Assembly (NCBI RefSeq): GCF_900116065.1
Contig: NZ_FOZV01000002.1
Span: 1 to 64,000 of the forward strand
Direction of reading: 5' to 3'
From: Brevundimonas viscosa
Lineage (GTDB): Bacteria > Pseudomonadota > Alphaproteobacteria > Caulobacterales > Caulobacteraceae
DNA length: 64,000 bases
Below are positions 30,360 to 38,056 of the stretch, piece after piece. Within the stretch, counting starts at the first letter, position 1. Each line of letters opens with the position of its first letter. The notes under the pieces are model-generated. The model saw nothing but the letters and a program-made list of their open reading frames with translations. It did not search any database and was not told the origin of the DNA. The translations under genes and the position numbers were made by a program.

Positions 30360-31079
30360 ATGAGCCGCCCAATCGAACTCTGGTACTGGCCGACGCCGAA
30401 TGGCTGGAAGATTTCCATAGCTCTCGAGGAGATGGGCCTGCCGTATGAGGTGAAGGCGGTCAATATCGGGGCGGGCGACCAGTTCTCGCCTGACTTCCAG
30501 GCGATCAGCCCGAACGGCCGGATGCCCGCCATCGTCGATCCGGACGGTTCGGACGGGCGTCCGCTGTCGATCTTCGAGTCCGGAGCGATCCTGCAGTATC
30601 TCGCGGTCAAGTCCGGCCGCTTCTATCCGCAGGAGCCGCGTGGCAAGGCCGAGGTCGACCAGTGGCTGTTCTGGCAGGTCGGCGGGCTCGGCCCCATGGC
30701 CGGCCAGACGCACCATTTCCGCCAGTACGCCCCGGCGCTGACTGCGGACCAGCGACACCTCGCCTACGGGGTGCGCCGCTACACGGACGAGACCAATCGG
30801 CTGTACGGGGTTCTCGACCGACGGCTGGCGGACCGCGAGTACGTGGCGGGAGAGTACTCGATCGCCGATATGGCGATCTGGCCGTGGATCCTGCCGCCCC
30901 TGCAGGGACAGGATCTGGCCGACTTTCCCAACCTCAAGGCCTGGCACGCCCGTCTCGGGGACCGGCCGGCGGTGGTCGCGGGTCGGGCCGTGGGGGATGC
31001 GTGGCGGCGAAACCTCGGTGCGGCGGGGAAGGAGGCGGAGCAGGCCCGCAAGCTGCTGTTCGGGCAGCGGGCGCGGTAA
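30360..31079 (+). CDS. Glutathione S-transferase (YfcG/Ure2p-like)
   Basis: The 239-residue protein has a thioredoxin-like N-terminal domain (ELWYWPTPNGWKISIALEEM, PNGRMPAIVD, FESGAILQYLA) and an all-helical C-terminal domain with the N-capping SIADMAIWPW segment. The Thr/Asn pair in TPNG is typical of Nu-class (YfcG, YghU) enzymes, which have disulfide-bond reductase activity. The ATG at 30360 follows GAGGAG; an upstream TTG at 30309 is less likely. Confidence 0.88.
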   Translation: MSRPIELWYWPTPNGWKISIALEEMGLPYEVKAVNIGAGDQFSPDFQAISPNGRMPAIVDPDGSDGRPLSIFESGAILQYLAVKSGRFYPQEPRGKAEVDQWLFWQVGGLGPMAGQTHHFRQYAPALTADQRHLAYGVRRYTDETNRLYGVLDRRLADREYVAGEYSIADMAIWPWILPPLQGQDLADFPNLKAWHARLGDRPAVVAGRAVGDAWRRNLGAAGKEAEQARKLLFGQRAR

Positions 31080-31211
31080 CCCGGCGGCAAGCTTCCGCTG
31101 ACTCCTTGTTAGTCGGTGTGAATCGAAGATTACCCATTGATTTCAGAGGTATTGACGCCGGCCGAGTATTTGTTCGCCCGGAGCTGAAATCGGCCGCTTC
31201 CGGGGTCGCTG

Positions 31212-31226
31212 TTAACTTTAACTTCA
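31212..31226 (+). promoter_or_regulatory. Possible CtrA-type box upstream of the Sel1-like gene
   Basis: TTAA-CTTTAAC-TTCA matches 7 of 8 fixed positions of the CtrA consensus TTAA-N7-TTAA. It lies about 70-80 nt before the start codon. Sequence match only. Confidence 0.3.
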
Positions 31227-31293
31227 ATCCGCGGGGCATTTCATTCGTGTCAGAGGGCGGAGCCAGAACGGCTCCGGTTCGGGAGACACGGTG

Positions 31294-31596
31294 ATGATCG
31301 CGCAAGAAACCGCGCCGACGACCAGCGAGGAGCAGGGGCTGCCCCTGCCGACGCCCGGGATGAGCGGCGACGACCTGTTCCGTCTGGGCATGATGTATTC
31401 GACCGGCCAGGGCGGTTGCCCGATGGACCGGGTCTCGGCCCACATGATCTTCAACCTCGCGGCCATGAAGGGCTCGATCGAGGCGCGCGTCTATCGGCGC
31501 GAGATGAGCCAGGAGATGGATCGCGAGGAGATCAGCGAGGCCCAGAAGGCGGCCCGCCGCTGGATCGACGCCGGCGTGGTGACGCTGGCCGCCTGA
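31294..31596 (+). CDS. Small Sel1-repeat-like protein
   Basis: The 100-residue protein contains a single Sel1-like (TPR-related) helical pair (DDLFRLGMMYSTGQGGCPMD followed by ALMIFNLAAMKG-type spacing, here AHMIFNLAAMKGSIEAR), preceded by a Thr/Pro-rich N-terminus. No signal peptide. Such short Sel1 proteins probably bind another protein. The ATG at 31294 (or the GTG just before it) follows GGGAG. Confidence 0.65.
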   Translation: MIAQETAPTTSEEQGLPLPTPGMSGDDLFRLGMMYSTGQGGCPMDRVSAHMIFNLAAMKGSIEARVYRREMSQEMDREEISEAQKAARRWIDAGVVTLAA

Positions 31597-31621
31597 ACAG
31601 CCGACGCATCCGACCGGTCGC

Positions 31622-32398
31622 TCAGAACGACTGGTACTGCCCCCCGATGGCGTAGCTGAAGCCGATGGGAAGGGCGTTGCGGAACTGGGTGACGAAGTTG
31701 GCGACTTCGCCGAGCGTCGAGCGGGGGACGTAGATGATGTCGCCACGCCGAAGGGCGACCACCTCTCCGCGCCGGGGGCGCAGATCCACAGCCCGCATCA
31801 TGCGCACCCCGCCGGGGCCGCGGCGGATCAGGGCCACCTCCTGCGGACGGGCGGAGGGCAGGAAGTCTCCGGCCTGGATGATGGCCTGGTAGGCGTCCAG
31901 ATCGCCCGTCATCTCGATCATTCCCGGCGTGCGCACCTCGCCGCCGACCCAGACCCGGATCGGCCCGGCGGCCTTGAGGGTGGCCTCGACATGAGGGCGA
32001 CGCAGATAGGGTGCGAACGCCTCCGAGGCGTCGGCTTCCAGCTCCGCGATTGTTCGGTCGGCGGCCATGATCTGGCCCGCCAGCGGCAATGAGATGCGGC
32101 CGTCAGGACCGACCCGCAGGGTCTTGGTCTGCTCCGGGGCGGTCGGGGTGGCGACCTCGATCTCGTCTCCGGGATAGAGAACGTACTCCGGCTCGGCGTC
32201 GGTCCAGTCGGCGAAGCCGATCTCGGGAAAGGCGCTTCGCCCCGCGGCCTGCACCCGGCCGCCCGGGGCGCCAGTCGCGCTGGCTGGGAGCGGCAACCGT
32301 CCCTCGTAGTCGCCGCCATACCCGCCGGCGCAGCCGGCGGTGACTGCGGCGCTGGTCCCGATGAGGCCGAGGAGCAGGGTGCGGCGGTCGAAGGACAT
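31622..32398 (-). CDS. hfsD: Polysaccharide export lipoprotein, HfsD-like
   Basis: The 258-residue protein is an outer membrane polysaccharide export (Wza-type, OPX) protein. It starts with a lipoprotein signal (lipobox TAGC) at 32398, followed by a Poly_export domain (YVLYPGDEIEVATP, VGPDGRISLPLAG) and a SLBB-like domain (IRVWVGGEVRTPGMIEM). In Caulobacter HfsD exports holdfast polysaccharide. Unlike the Caulobacter hfsD-hfsA-hfsB series, it is divergent from the Wzz-like gene here. Confidence 0.8.
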   Translation of the reverse strand: MSFDRRTLLLGLIGTSAAVTAGCAGGYGGDYEGRLPLPASATGAPGGRVQAAGRSAFPEIGFADWTDAEPEYVLYPGDEIEVATPTAPEQTKTLRVGPDGRISLPLAGQIMAADRTIAELEADASEAFAPYLRRPHVEATLKAAGPIRVWVGGEVRTPGMIEMTGDLDAYQAIIQAGDFLPSARPQEVALIRRGPGGVRMMRAVDLRPRRGEVVALRRGDIIYVPRSTLGEVANFVTQFRNALPIGFSYAIGGQYQSF

Positions 32399-32442
32399 GG
32401 CGGAACGGCTCCGGCGACAAGACGAGATGGCAGGGTGCGGCG

Positions 32443-32463
32443 CCATGGGTAACCCATGGTTAA
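32443..32463. promoter_or_regulatory. Palindrome and CtrA-like box between hfsD and hfsA
   Basis: CCATGGG-TAA-CCCATGG (32443-32459) is a perfect inverted repeat in the 122-nt divergent gap. Overlapping it, GTAA-CCCATGG-TTAA (32449-32463) matches 7 of 8 positions of the CtrA consensus TTAA-N7-TTAA. It is a good candidate for joint control of the two divergent transcripts. Confidence 0.45.
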
Positions 32464-32520
32464 CGCCGGTGGGCGAAGGCTGCTCTGGTCAGTCCCGTTT
32501 GATGGAATCAGTCCGCCCGC

Positions 32521-33972
32521 ATGCGCACGACGGCCTACAATACAGTCCGCCCGCGCTACGGCTTCGCAGACGTCGTCGGTCTGCTGTTTCGCGAACTGCT
32601 GCTGATGGTCGTGATCTTCCTGGCGATCTTCGCTGTCGGGACGGCCGCGGTTCTGACGCTCAAGAAGTCCTACACCGCTTCGGCCAGCGTCTACGCCGGT
32701 GTCGGACAGGAATATGTCTACCAGCCGCGGGTGGCGGGGCAGGCGGAGCGGATCGGACAGGCCCCGGAAGCGGACGCTGTGGCGCAGTCGGAGGCCGCGA
32801 TTCTGGGCAGCCTCGAGGTCAAGCGTCGCACCGTCCGCGCCCTGGGCCCCGAAACCGTCCTCGGAGAAGGCGCCGGCGGGACCGCGGCTGAGCGGGAGAC
32901 GGCGGCCCTCAAGGTCCTGGACAACAATCTGGGCGTCGGGACGACCCCCGGCAGCGCCATCATTTCCGCCTCCTACCGCTCGGGCGATCCGCAGCGCGCC
33001 GCGCAAATCCTGAACGCCCTGATCGACCAGTACCTGGTCCGGCGCCGGGAGGTGTTCCGTGATCGCGCCGACCCGGCACCCTACGCGGCGCAACGTGCTG
33101 CGTTCGAGGATGAACTGGCCGCCGCCGACACGGCCTACGCCGCCTTTCTTCGCTCCAACGACATCGGCGACTTCGCCACCGCCAAGGCCACGCTGGCCGC
33201 CAACTTCCAGACGGTGTCGGCGGAAACCCTCTCGGTGCGGGCGCAGCTCAACCAGGCCAGCCAGCGGCTGGCGACCCTGGAGGCCCAACTGGGGCAGCAG
33301 CCGGCGGAAGTGGTGCTGCAGCAGGACCTGAACATCTCCGCCCAGGACCAGATCCTGCAACTGCGCACCCAGCGCGAGAACCTGCTGGCGCGCTACACGG
33401 AAGACGCCCAACCCGTGCGCGACATCGATGAGCAGATCGCGCAGCTCCAGGCGTTCGTCGCCACCGGAACGGCGGTCGGCGCCAAGGAGGTTCGCACCGG
33501 GCCGAGCGCCATCTTCACCGAGATCGAGACTGTACGGATCAATGCCGCAGCCGATCGTGACGCCCTGGCGGCGCGGTTGCGGGTGCTGGAAAGCCAGCTG
33601 TCGACCCTTCGCACCCGGCTGGCCGAGCTTACCCGGCTGGAGTCAACCCACGCCACCCTCGCAGGCAACCGCGAGACCCTCACTGCGGCGATCCGCGACT
33701 TCCAGCAGCGCGAAAGCCAGTCGCGCGCCGAGCGGGCCCTGGTGGCGGCGGGCGCGGACAATGTGACGGTCATCGAACGCGCCCAGGCTCCGACCCGGGG
33801 CAGCAGTCTGAAGGCGCCGCTGCTGGCGGTGGTCTTCCTGTTCGCCGCCTTCACCGCGCTGTGCGTCGGGTTGCTGCGGGTGTTTACGCGGCGGGGTTAC
33901 GTCACGCCGGCCTCGACTGGCCGAACCCTGGACCTACCGGTGCTGGCCGTGGCGCCGGTGAAGGCCCGTTGA
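32521..33972 (+). CDS. hfsA: Wzz-like chain-length / polysaccharide co-polymerase, HfsA-like
   Basis: The 483-residue inner membrane protein has a Wzz-type N-terminal membrane segment (about residues 25-48), a long periplasmic coiled-coil region with many Gln/Ala/Arg heptads (about 170-420), and a second membrane segment near residue 430-455 preceded by the Pro-containing RAQAPTRGSSLKAPLL. It would control polymer length and link polymerisation to the HfsD pore. The ATG at 32521 lacks a strong SD. Confidence 0.8.
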   Translation: MRTTAYNTVRPRYGFADVVGLLFRELLLMVVIFLAIFAVGTAAVLTLKKSYTASASVYAGVGQEYVYQPRVAGQAERIGQAPEADAVAQSEAAILGSLEVKRRTVRALGPETVLGEGAGGTAAERETAALKVLDNNLGVGTTPGSAIISASYRSGDPQRAAQILNALIDQYLVRRREVFRDRADPAPYAAQRAAFEDELAAADTAYAAFLRSNDIGDFATAKATLAANFQTVSAETLSVRAQLNQASQRLATLEAQLGQQPAEVVLQQDLNISAQDQILQLRTQRENLLARYTEDAQPVRDIDEQIAQLQAFVATGTAVGAKEVRTGPSAIFTEIETVRINAAADRDALAARLRVLESQLSTLRTRLAELTRLESTHATLAGNRETLTAAIRDFQQRESQSRAERALVAAGADNVTVIERAQAPTRGSSLKAPLLAVVFLFAAFTALCVGLLRVFTRRGYVTPASTGRTLDLPVLAVAPVKAR

Positions 33973-34001
33973 TCGGGCCGTGCTACCGTCCGGGAGAATG
34001 A

Positions 34002-34721
34002 GTGGCGCGTAGCGATTCGATGGTCGATCTGACATCCGAGATGGCCGCTCTCTGGGCGGCGCTGGGCCCGGCGCCCCGCCACCGCGGCCGGGTGATCCAG
34101 GTCGCCGCCGCCACGACCGGCGAAGGCGTCTCGACCGTGGCGCGGGAGTACGCCCGCCTTGCCGCCGTCCGCGCCCGCAAGCCGGTCTGGCTGATCGACG
34201 CCGACCTGTCGCAGCAGGGGCAGATGGAGGCGATCGCGGCCCAGCCCGAGCGCTTCGGCCGCATGGGCAAGGCGGCTGTGGCCACCCCGGACGGCTCGAT
34301 CTTCTTCGCCATCACGCCACGCGTGAAGGATCGGGAGGGCAAGCCGGTCCATCCCGCCCGACTGGTCACCGCACGGCCCTTCCTCGGCGGCCGCCTTTGG
34401 GCGACGCGCTTCGCCGGCGAATGCCTGCGCTCGGGCCAGCGGGCGGAGGTCATCGGCGACGCCCGGTACTGGGACGCCCTGCGTCGACATGCCGACACGG
34501 TCGTGATCGATGCGCCCGCCGCCGACAGAAGCGACACCGCCATCACGTTGGCCCCGCTCGTGGACGCGACCGTTCTGGTGGTCGCCGCGGGCGGCGCCGC
34601 CGCCGGGGAGCCGCTGAGCCTGCGCGACGAGATCGAGGCGGTCGGCGGCAAGATTGCAGGGGTGGTCATCAATCGCTCGACCTACCAGCCTCCGGGTTTC
34701 CTGAGGCGGTTGACCGGCTGA
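34002..34721 (+). CDS. hfsB: CpsD/HfsB-like ATPase-fold protein without Walker A Lys
   Basis: The 239-residue protein has the ParA/CpsD fold: AAATTGEGVSTVAREYARLA where BY-kinases and ParA proteins have GEGKST, then VWLIDADLSQQG (Walker A' like), VVIDAPAADRSDTAITLAPL and VLVVAAGG. The Walker A Lys is Val, and there is no Tyr-rich tail, so kinase activity is doubtful. HfsB in Caulobacter has a similar place in holdfast export. The GTG at 34002 follows GGGAG; it ends directly against the convergent glycosyltransferase. Confidence 0.7.
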   Translation: MARSDSMVDLTSEMAALWAALGPAPRHRGRVIQVAAATTGEGVSTVAREYARLAAVRARKPVWLIDADLSQQGQMEAIAAQPERFGRMGKAAVATPDGSIFFAITPRVKDREGKPVHPARLVTARPFLGGRLWATRFAGECLRSGQRAEVIGDARYWDALRRHADTVVIDAPAADRSDTAITLAPLVDATVLVVAAGGAAAGEPLSLRDEIEAVGGKIAGVVINRSTYQPPGFLRRLTG

Positions 34722-35660
34722 TCAGCCGGAGCGGTCCAGCCGGGCGAGTTCGCGCGCACCATAGAATCGGGGTTCCAGCCCCTTCATCCAGAACAGCTTG
34801 CCGATTCCGCGTGCAGTGCGGTCGTACAGATCCGCCCGACGCGGGCTCGCCGCCAGGGTCAGGCCGGCGGCCATGACCCCCCAGACCACCGCCTGACCCG
34901 CGCCGATGACCATCCAGCGGAGCACGGCCGGCCAGTCCCGCTCGGCTGCGGCGGCCTGACTCGGCCCCTGACCGTAGGCGAACGCCCGGGTGAGGGTGTA
35001 GCGCAAGGTGGCGCGGTGGGGAGGCGCGAACTCCTCAACCCACGCGTCTGCGGCCCAGCCGAAGCGGCCGCCGCGGGTCCTGAGCGCCGCGAAAAGTACG
35101 TCGTCCTCGCCGCCGACGTGGTCCGAGGCGGCGCCGAACGGCGCTTCGCCCGGCAGCGCCGTGCGGCGCAGCATCAGTGAGTTGCCGCAACCGAACGGCT
35201 GCGCGATCAATCCTGTAGCCGGCGGGCCCGCGCGGCCGAAGAAGCGTTCGAGATATGGCCGCAGCCACGGCGCGGCTTCCGGGGCGCGGCCAGCGATGGG
35301 GCCGAACACCACGTCGGCGTCCGTGGTCTCGCGGGCCTCGATCAGGGCCGCCAGCCAGCGAGGGGAGGCGACCTCATCGTCGTCGAGGAAGGCGATCAGC
35401 GGGGCGTCGGTGCTGGCGAGCCCGGCGTTGCGGGCGGTCGCCACTCCCGGCGTCGGCGCATGGCGATAGACCAGCGGCCAGGGGGAGTCCTCGCCGAGCC
35501 GCGCCACTGTAGCGGCCGCCGAACCGGTCGGGTCGTTGTCTACGACGACGATAGCCGACACGCGGTCCGCGACCCGTTCCTGGGCGAAGATGGACCGGAT
35601 CGCACGCTCGAGACCGGCCGGCCGTCTCAGGGTCGGAACGATGATCGCGACGTCGGCCAT
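34722..35660 (-). CDS. Family 2 glycosyltransferase
   Basis: The 312-residue GT-A enzyme begins MADVAIIVPTLRRPAGL and carries the metal-binding LIAFLDDDEVASP and the late acceptor-side GGEDDVLFAALRTRGG. C-terminal residues include a hydrophobic helix (about 245-270) that could anchor it to the membrane. It probably adds one sugar to the lipid-linked repeat unit of the holdfast-like polymer; HfsG is the nearest functional analogue. Its start overlaps the preceding glycosyltransferase stop by 1 nt. Confidence 0.82.
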   Translation of the reverse strand: MADVAIIVPTLRRPAGLERAIRSIFAQERVADRVSAIVVVDNDPTGSAAATVARLGEDSPWPLVYRHAPTPGVATARNAGLASTDAPLIAFLDDDEVASPRWLAALIEARETTDADVVFGPIAGRAPEAAPWLRPYLERFFGRAGPPATGLIAQPFGCGNSLMLRRTALPGEAPFGAASDHVGGEDDVLFAALRTRGGRFGWAADAWVEEFAPPHRATLRYTLTRAFAYGQGPSQAAAAERDWPAVLRWMVIGAGQAVVWGVMAAGLTLAASPRRADLYDRTARGIGKLFWMKGLEPRFYGARELARLDRSG

Positions 35661-36595
35661 TACACTGCGTCCGCATAGAGGGCGGCGCGATAGAGCCGCA
35701 GGGAGAAGGCGCGTGCGCCGACCGGCAGCCAGCCGCTGCGGGCGGCTTCGCGCAGCAATCTGCGAAGGCTTGGCAGGGCGGGGACGCGCTTGAGCAGGCG
35801 CGCCGCCCGATAGCTGGGATAGGCCGAGACGAGCTCCGGATGACGTGAGGCCATGCGGCCGAAATTCGGTGCGGACTGCTCGTACTTGCCGGCCAACGCC
35901 TCGACGGTGTCGAGGCCCAGGTGGGTCGCGGGATTGTCGACGTGGACGACCGGAAATCGCCGCGAAACCCGCATGGCCCACTCGACGTCCTCCCAGCCCC
36001 AGCCGGTGAAGCCCGCGTCGAACGCCTCCGCCTCGAAGACGTCGCGACGGACCAGCAGATTGGAGGTGTAAACGTACTTCTCCGGCTGCTTTGAGCGCTC
36101 GACCGCGCCGACGCATTCCGACTTCGCCGCGAGCGCCCGGTGCACGGCGAAGCGTGGTTCATCCGGGGCCTGCAACAGGGAGAAGCCGCCGAAGGCCACG
36201 GCAGGCGTGTCGCGCGCCACGAGGTCTGCCCACGTCCGGAGGAACTCGGGCCGGTCGGGACGCATGTCGCTGTCGAGGAAGAGCAGATTCCCCCCACGGG
36301 CCGCCGATGCAAGGCGATTGCGTCCGCGCGCCCGGCCCTCGTTGGTCGACAGGGTGATCAGGCGCGCCGGAAGGGCCATGGCCCTGATCCGCTCCTCGAG
36401 GCGGGAGGTCAGGCTCGTATCGGCGGTGCCGTCGTCGAGGACGATCAGCTCGACGCCGCCGCCGAGGGCGTCTGCTTCAGCGTCCAGCCGGCCCAGAAGA
36501 TCGGTGGGGTCGTCCCGCAGGAACGGAATGAGCACCGACACGGACGGCCGGGCGTCGGCCCAGGCGGCGTTCTCCTGGATCGCGGCGCGGCTCAT
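35660..36595 (-). CDS. Family 2 glycosyltransferase with GT7-type C-terminal motif
   Basis: The 311-residue GT-A enzyme has SVSVLIPFLRDDP at the N-terminus, NEGRARGRNRLA, the DxD-like LLFLDSDMRPD, and the galactosyltransferase C-terminal motif FTGWGWEDVEWAMR. It should act in the same repeat-unit assembly as its neighbours. It overlaps the flippase gene upstream by 4 nt and the next glycosyltransferase by 1 nt, forming a coupled series. Confidence 0.85.
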   Translation of the reverse strand: MSRAAIQENAAWADARPSVSVLIPFLRDDPTDLLGRLDAEADALGGGVELIVLDDGTADTSLTSRLEERIRAMALPARLITLSTNEGRARGRNRLASAARGGNLLFLDSDMRPDRPEFLRTWADLVARDTPAVAFGGFSLLQAPDEPRFAVHRALAAKSECVGAVERSKQPEKYVYTSNLLVRRDVFEAEAFDAGFTGWGWEDVEWAMRVSRRFPVVHVDNPATHLGLDTVEALAGKYEQSAPNFGRMASRHPELVSAYPSYRAARLLKRVPALPSLRRLLREAARSGWLPVGARAFSLRLYRAALYADAV

Positions 36596-38043
36596 GCGGC
36601 TGACCTCGCGGCGCGCAGGCGGACCAGCAGGCGCCCCGCGACGTCGCGGACGCCGGCCGCGTTGAGGGTCAGGGCCGCGAGAGCGTAGACGATCCCCCCG
36701 GTTGTGGCGTCGAGCGCCAGCTCGGCCAGTCCGCCGATCGGCGGCAGCAACGAAACCAGCGCCGCCATGACCGCGGTTGCGATCCCGCAGCGGACGAGGC
36801 TGTCCCAGGCGACCGGCAGGGCCAGCACCCGGCGTCCCATCAGCAGGGTCGCCGCCAGTCCCAGCGCAAAGCTGGCGGCGGTGGCCCAGGCCGCGCCCAT
36901 CAGGCCGTATCGCGGAACCAGGACCAGGTTGAGGACGACGTTGGCGGCGGCGGGCAAGGCCATGGCCGCCAGCAGCCGCTTCGTCCGCCGCCCCAGGGTG
37001 AAGGCCTGGCCGAAGTAGTAGGCTGTGAGGCCGTAGAGCAGGGCCGACAGGGCGATCCACGGCGTGATCGAGGCGGCGGCGACGCGCAGCTCCTCGCCGA
37101 TCAGCACCTCGGCCAGAGGCCGTGAAACCAGCGCCACGCCGGCGGCGGCGGGCAGACCGATGAGGAGGAAGGTCGACAGCTGCTCGCGCGCCGCAACCCT
37201 CAGGCGCTCGGCGCCGCCGCGCTCCAGCGCCATCACCAGGGCGGGCTGGCCGGCCGAGCCGAGCCAGAGGAACAGCACGTCGAGGGTCCGGTTGGCGATC
37301 GAGTAGCCGGCGTGATAGGCGCCCACCGCCGCCTCGTCCATGAAGGCGGCCAGCAGGAACCGGTCGGTCGAGGCCAGCACGACCGTCAGCGCCAGCGAGG
37401 CGGCGATGGGATAGCCGTAGGTGGCGTAGCTGCGGATGCGTTCGGGCTCCACCCGTCCGCCGCGCGCTTCGCGCAGCTCGCCCGGGAGGACGAAGGGCAG
37501 GGCGAGCAGGGGCGCCAGTCCGAGGCCGAGCAGGGGCGCGGCGCCGCCGGCCCCGGCGAGGGCGAAGCCGACGCCGATGACGAGGCCGCCCGCGGTCGTG
37601 GCCATGTCCAGGTTCGCCGCCTTGCCCACCTCGCCGGCCGCCCGATAGCGCTCCTGCCCCAGCTTCACCAGGCAGCGGGCGGGCACACCGGCCAGGCCGG
37701 CGGCGAGGGCGACGCGGAACAACGGGTCGCCGGGCCACAGCCACAGCGCCAGGGCGGCCACGGCGAGGAAGCCGGCGGACAGGGCGAAGGCGACCCGGTA
37801 GAGGCTGGCAAAGTGGCCCCTCAGCCCGTCTCCGGGCGCTTCAGCGGCCCAGAAGCGAGCCATGGCCGCCTCCAGCCAGCTGAACACGGCCACATGGGCG
37901 AGGGTCACCACCGAGAAGGCGAGGGCGTAGAGTCCGAACTCCGCGGGCTCGAGCAGGCGCGTGAACAGCACGATGGTCAGGAAACCGACCACGCCCTGGA
38001 CGATGTTGGCGGGCAGGTAGCCCCAGACGCCCTTCCAGAACAT
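36592..38043 (-). CDS. hfsF: Wzx-type polysaccharide flippase, HfsF-like
   Basis: The 483-residue protein has about 12-14 membrane segments of the MATE/MOP superfamily (polysaccharide transporter). It would flip the undecaprenyl-linked repeat unit to the periplasmic side. MFWKGVWGYLPANIVQGVVG is the typical N-terminus. It lies between the initiating transferase and the two glycosyltransferases, as in Caulobacter hfsE-hfsF-hfsG. Confidence 0.82.
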   Translation of the reverse strand: MFWKGVWGYLPANIVQGVVGFLTIVLFTRLLEPAEFGLYALAFSVVTLAHVAVFSWLEAAMARFWAAEAPGDGLRGHFASLYRVAFALSAGFLAVAALALWLWPGDPLFRVALAAGLAGVPARCLVKLGQERYRAAGEVGKAANLDMATTAGGLVIGVGFALAGAGGAAPLLGLGLAPLLALPFVLPGELREARGGRVEPERIRSYATYGYPIAASLALTVVLASTDRFLLAAFMDEAAVGAYHAGYSIANRTLDVLFLWLGSAGQPALVMALERGGAERLRVAAREQLSTFLLIGLPAAAGVALVSRPLAEVLIGEELRVAAASITPWIALSALLYGLTAYYFGQAFTLGRRTKRLLAAMALPAAANVVLNLVLVPRYGLMGAAWATAASFALGLAATLLMGRRVLALPVAWDSLVRCGIATAVMAALVSLLPPIGGLAELALDATTGGIVYALAALTLNAAGVRDVAGRLLVRLRAARSAA

Positions 38044-38056
38044 CAGCCGCTCCGGG

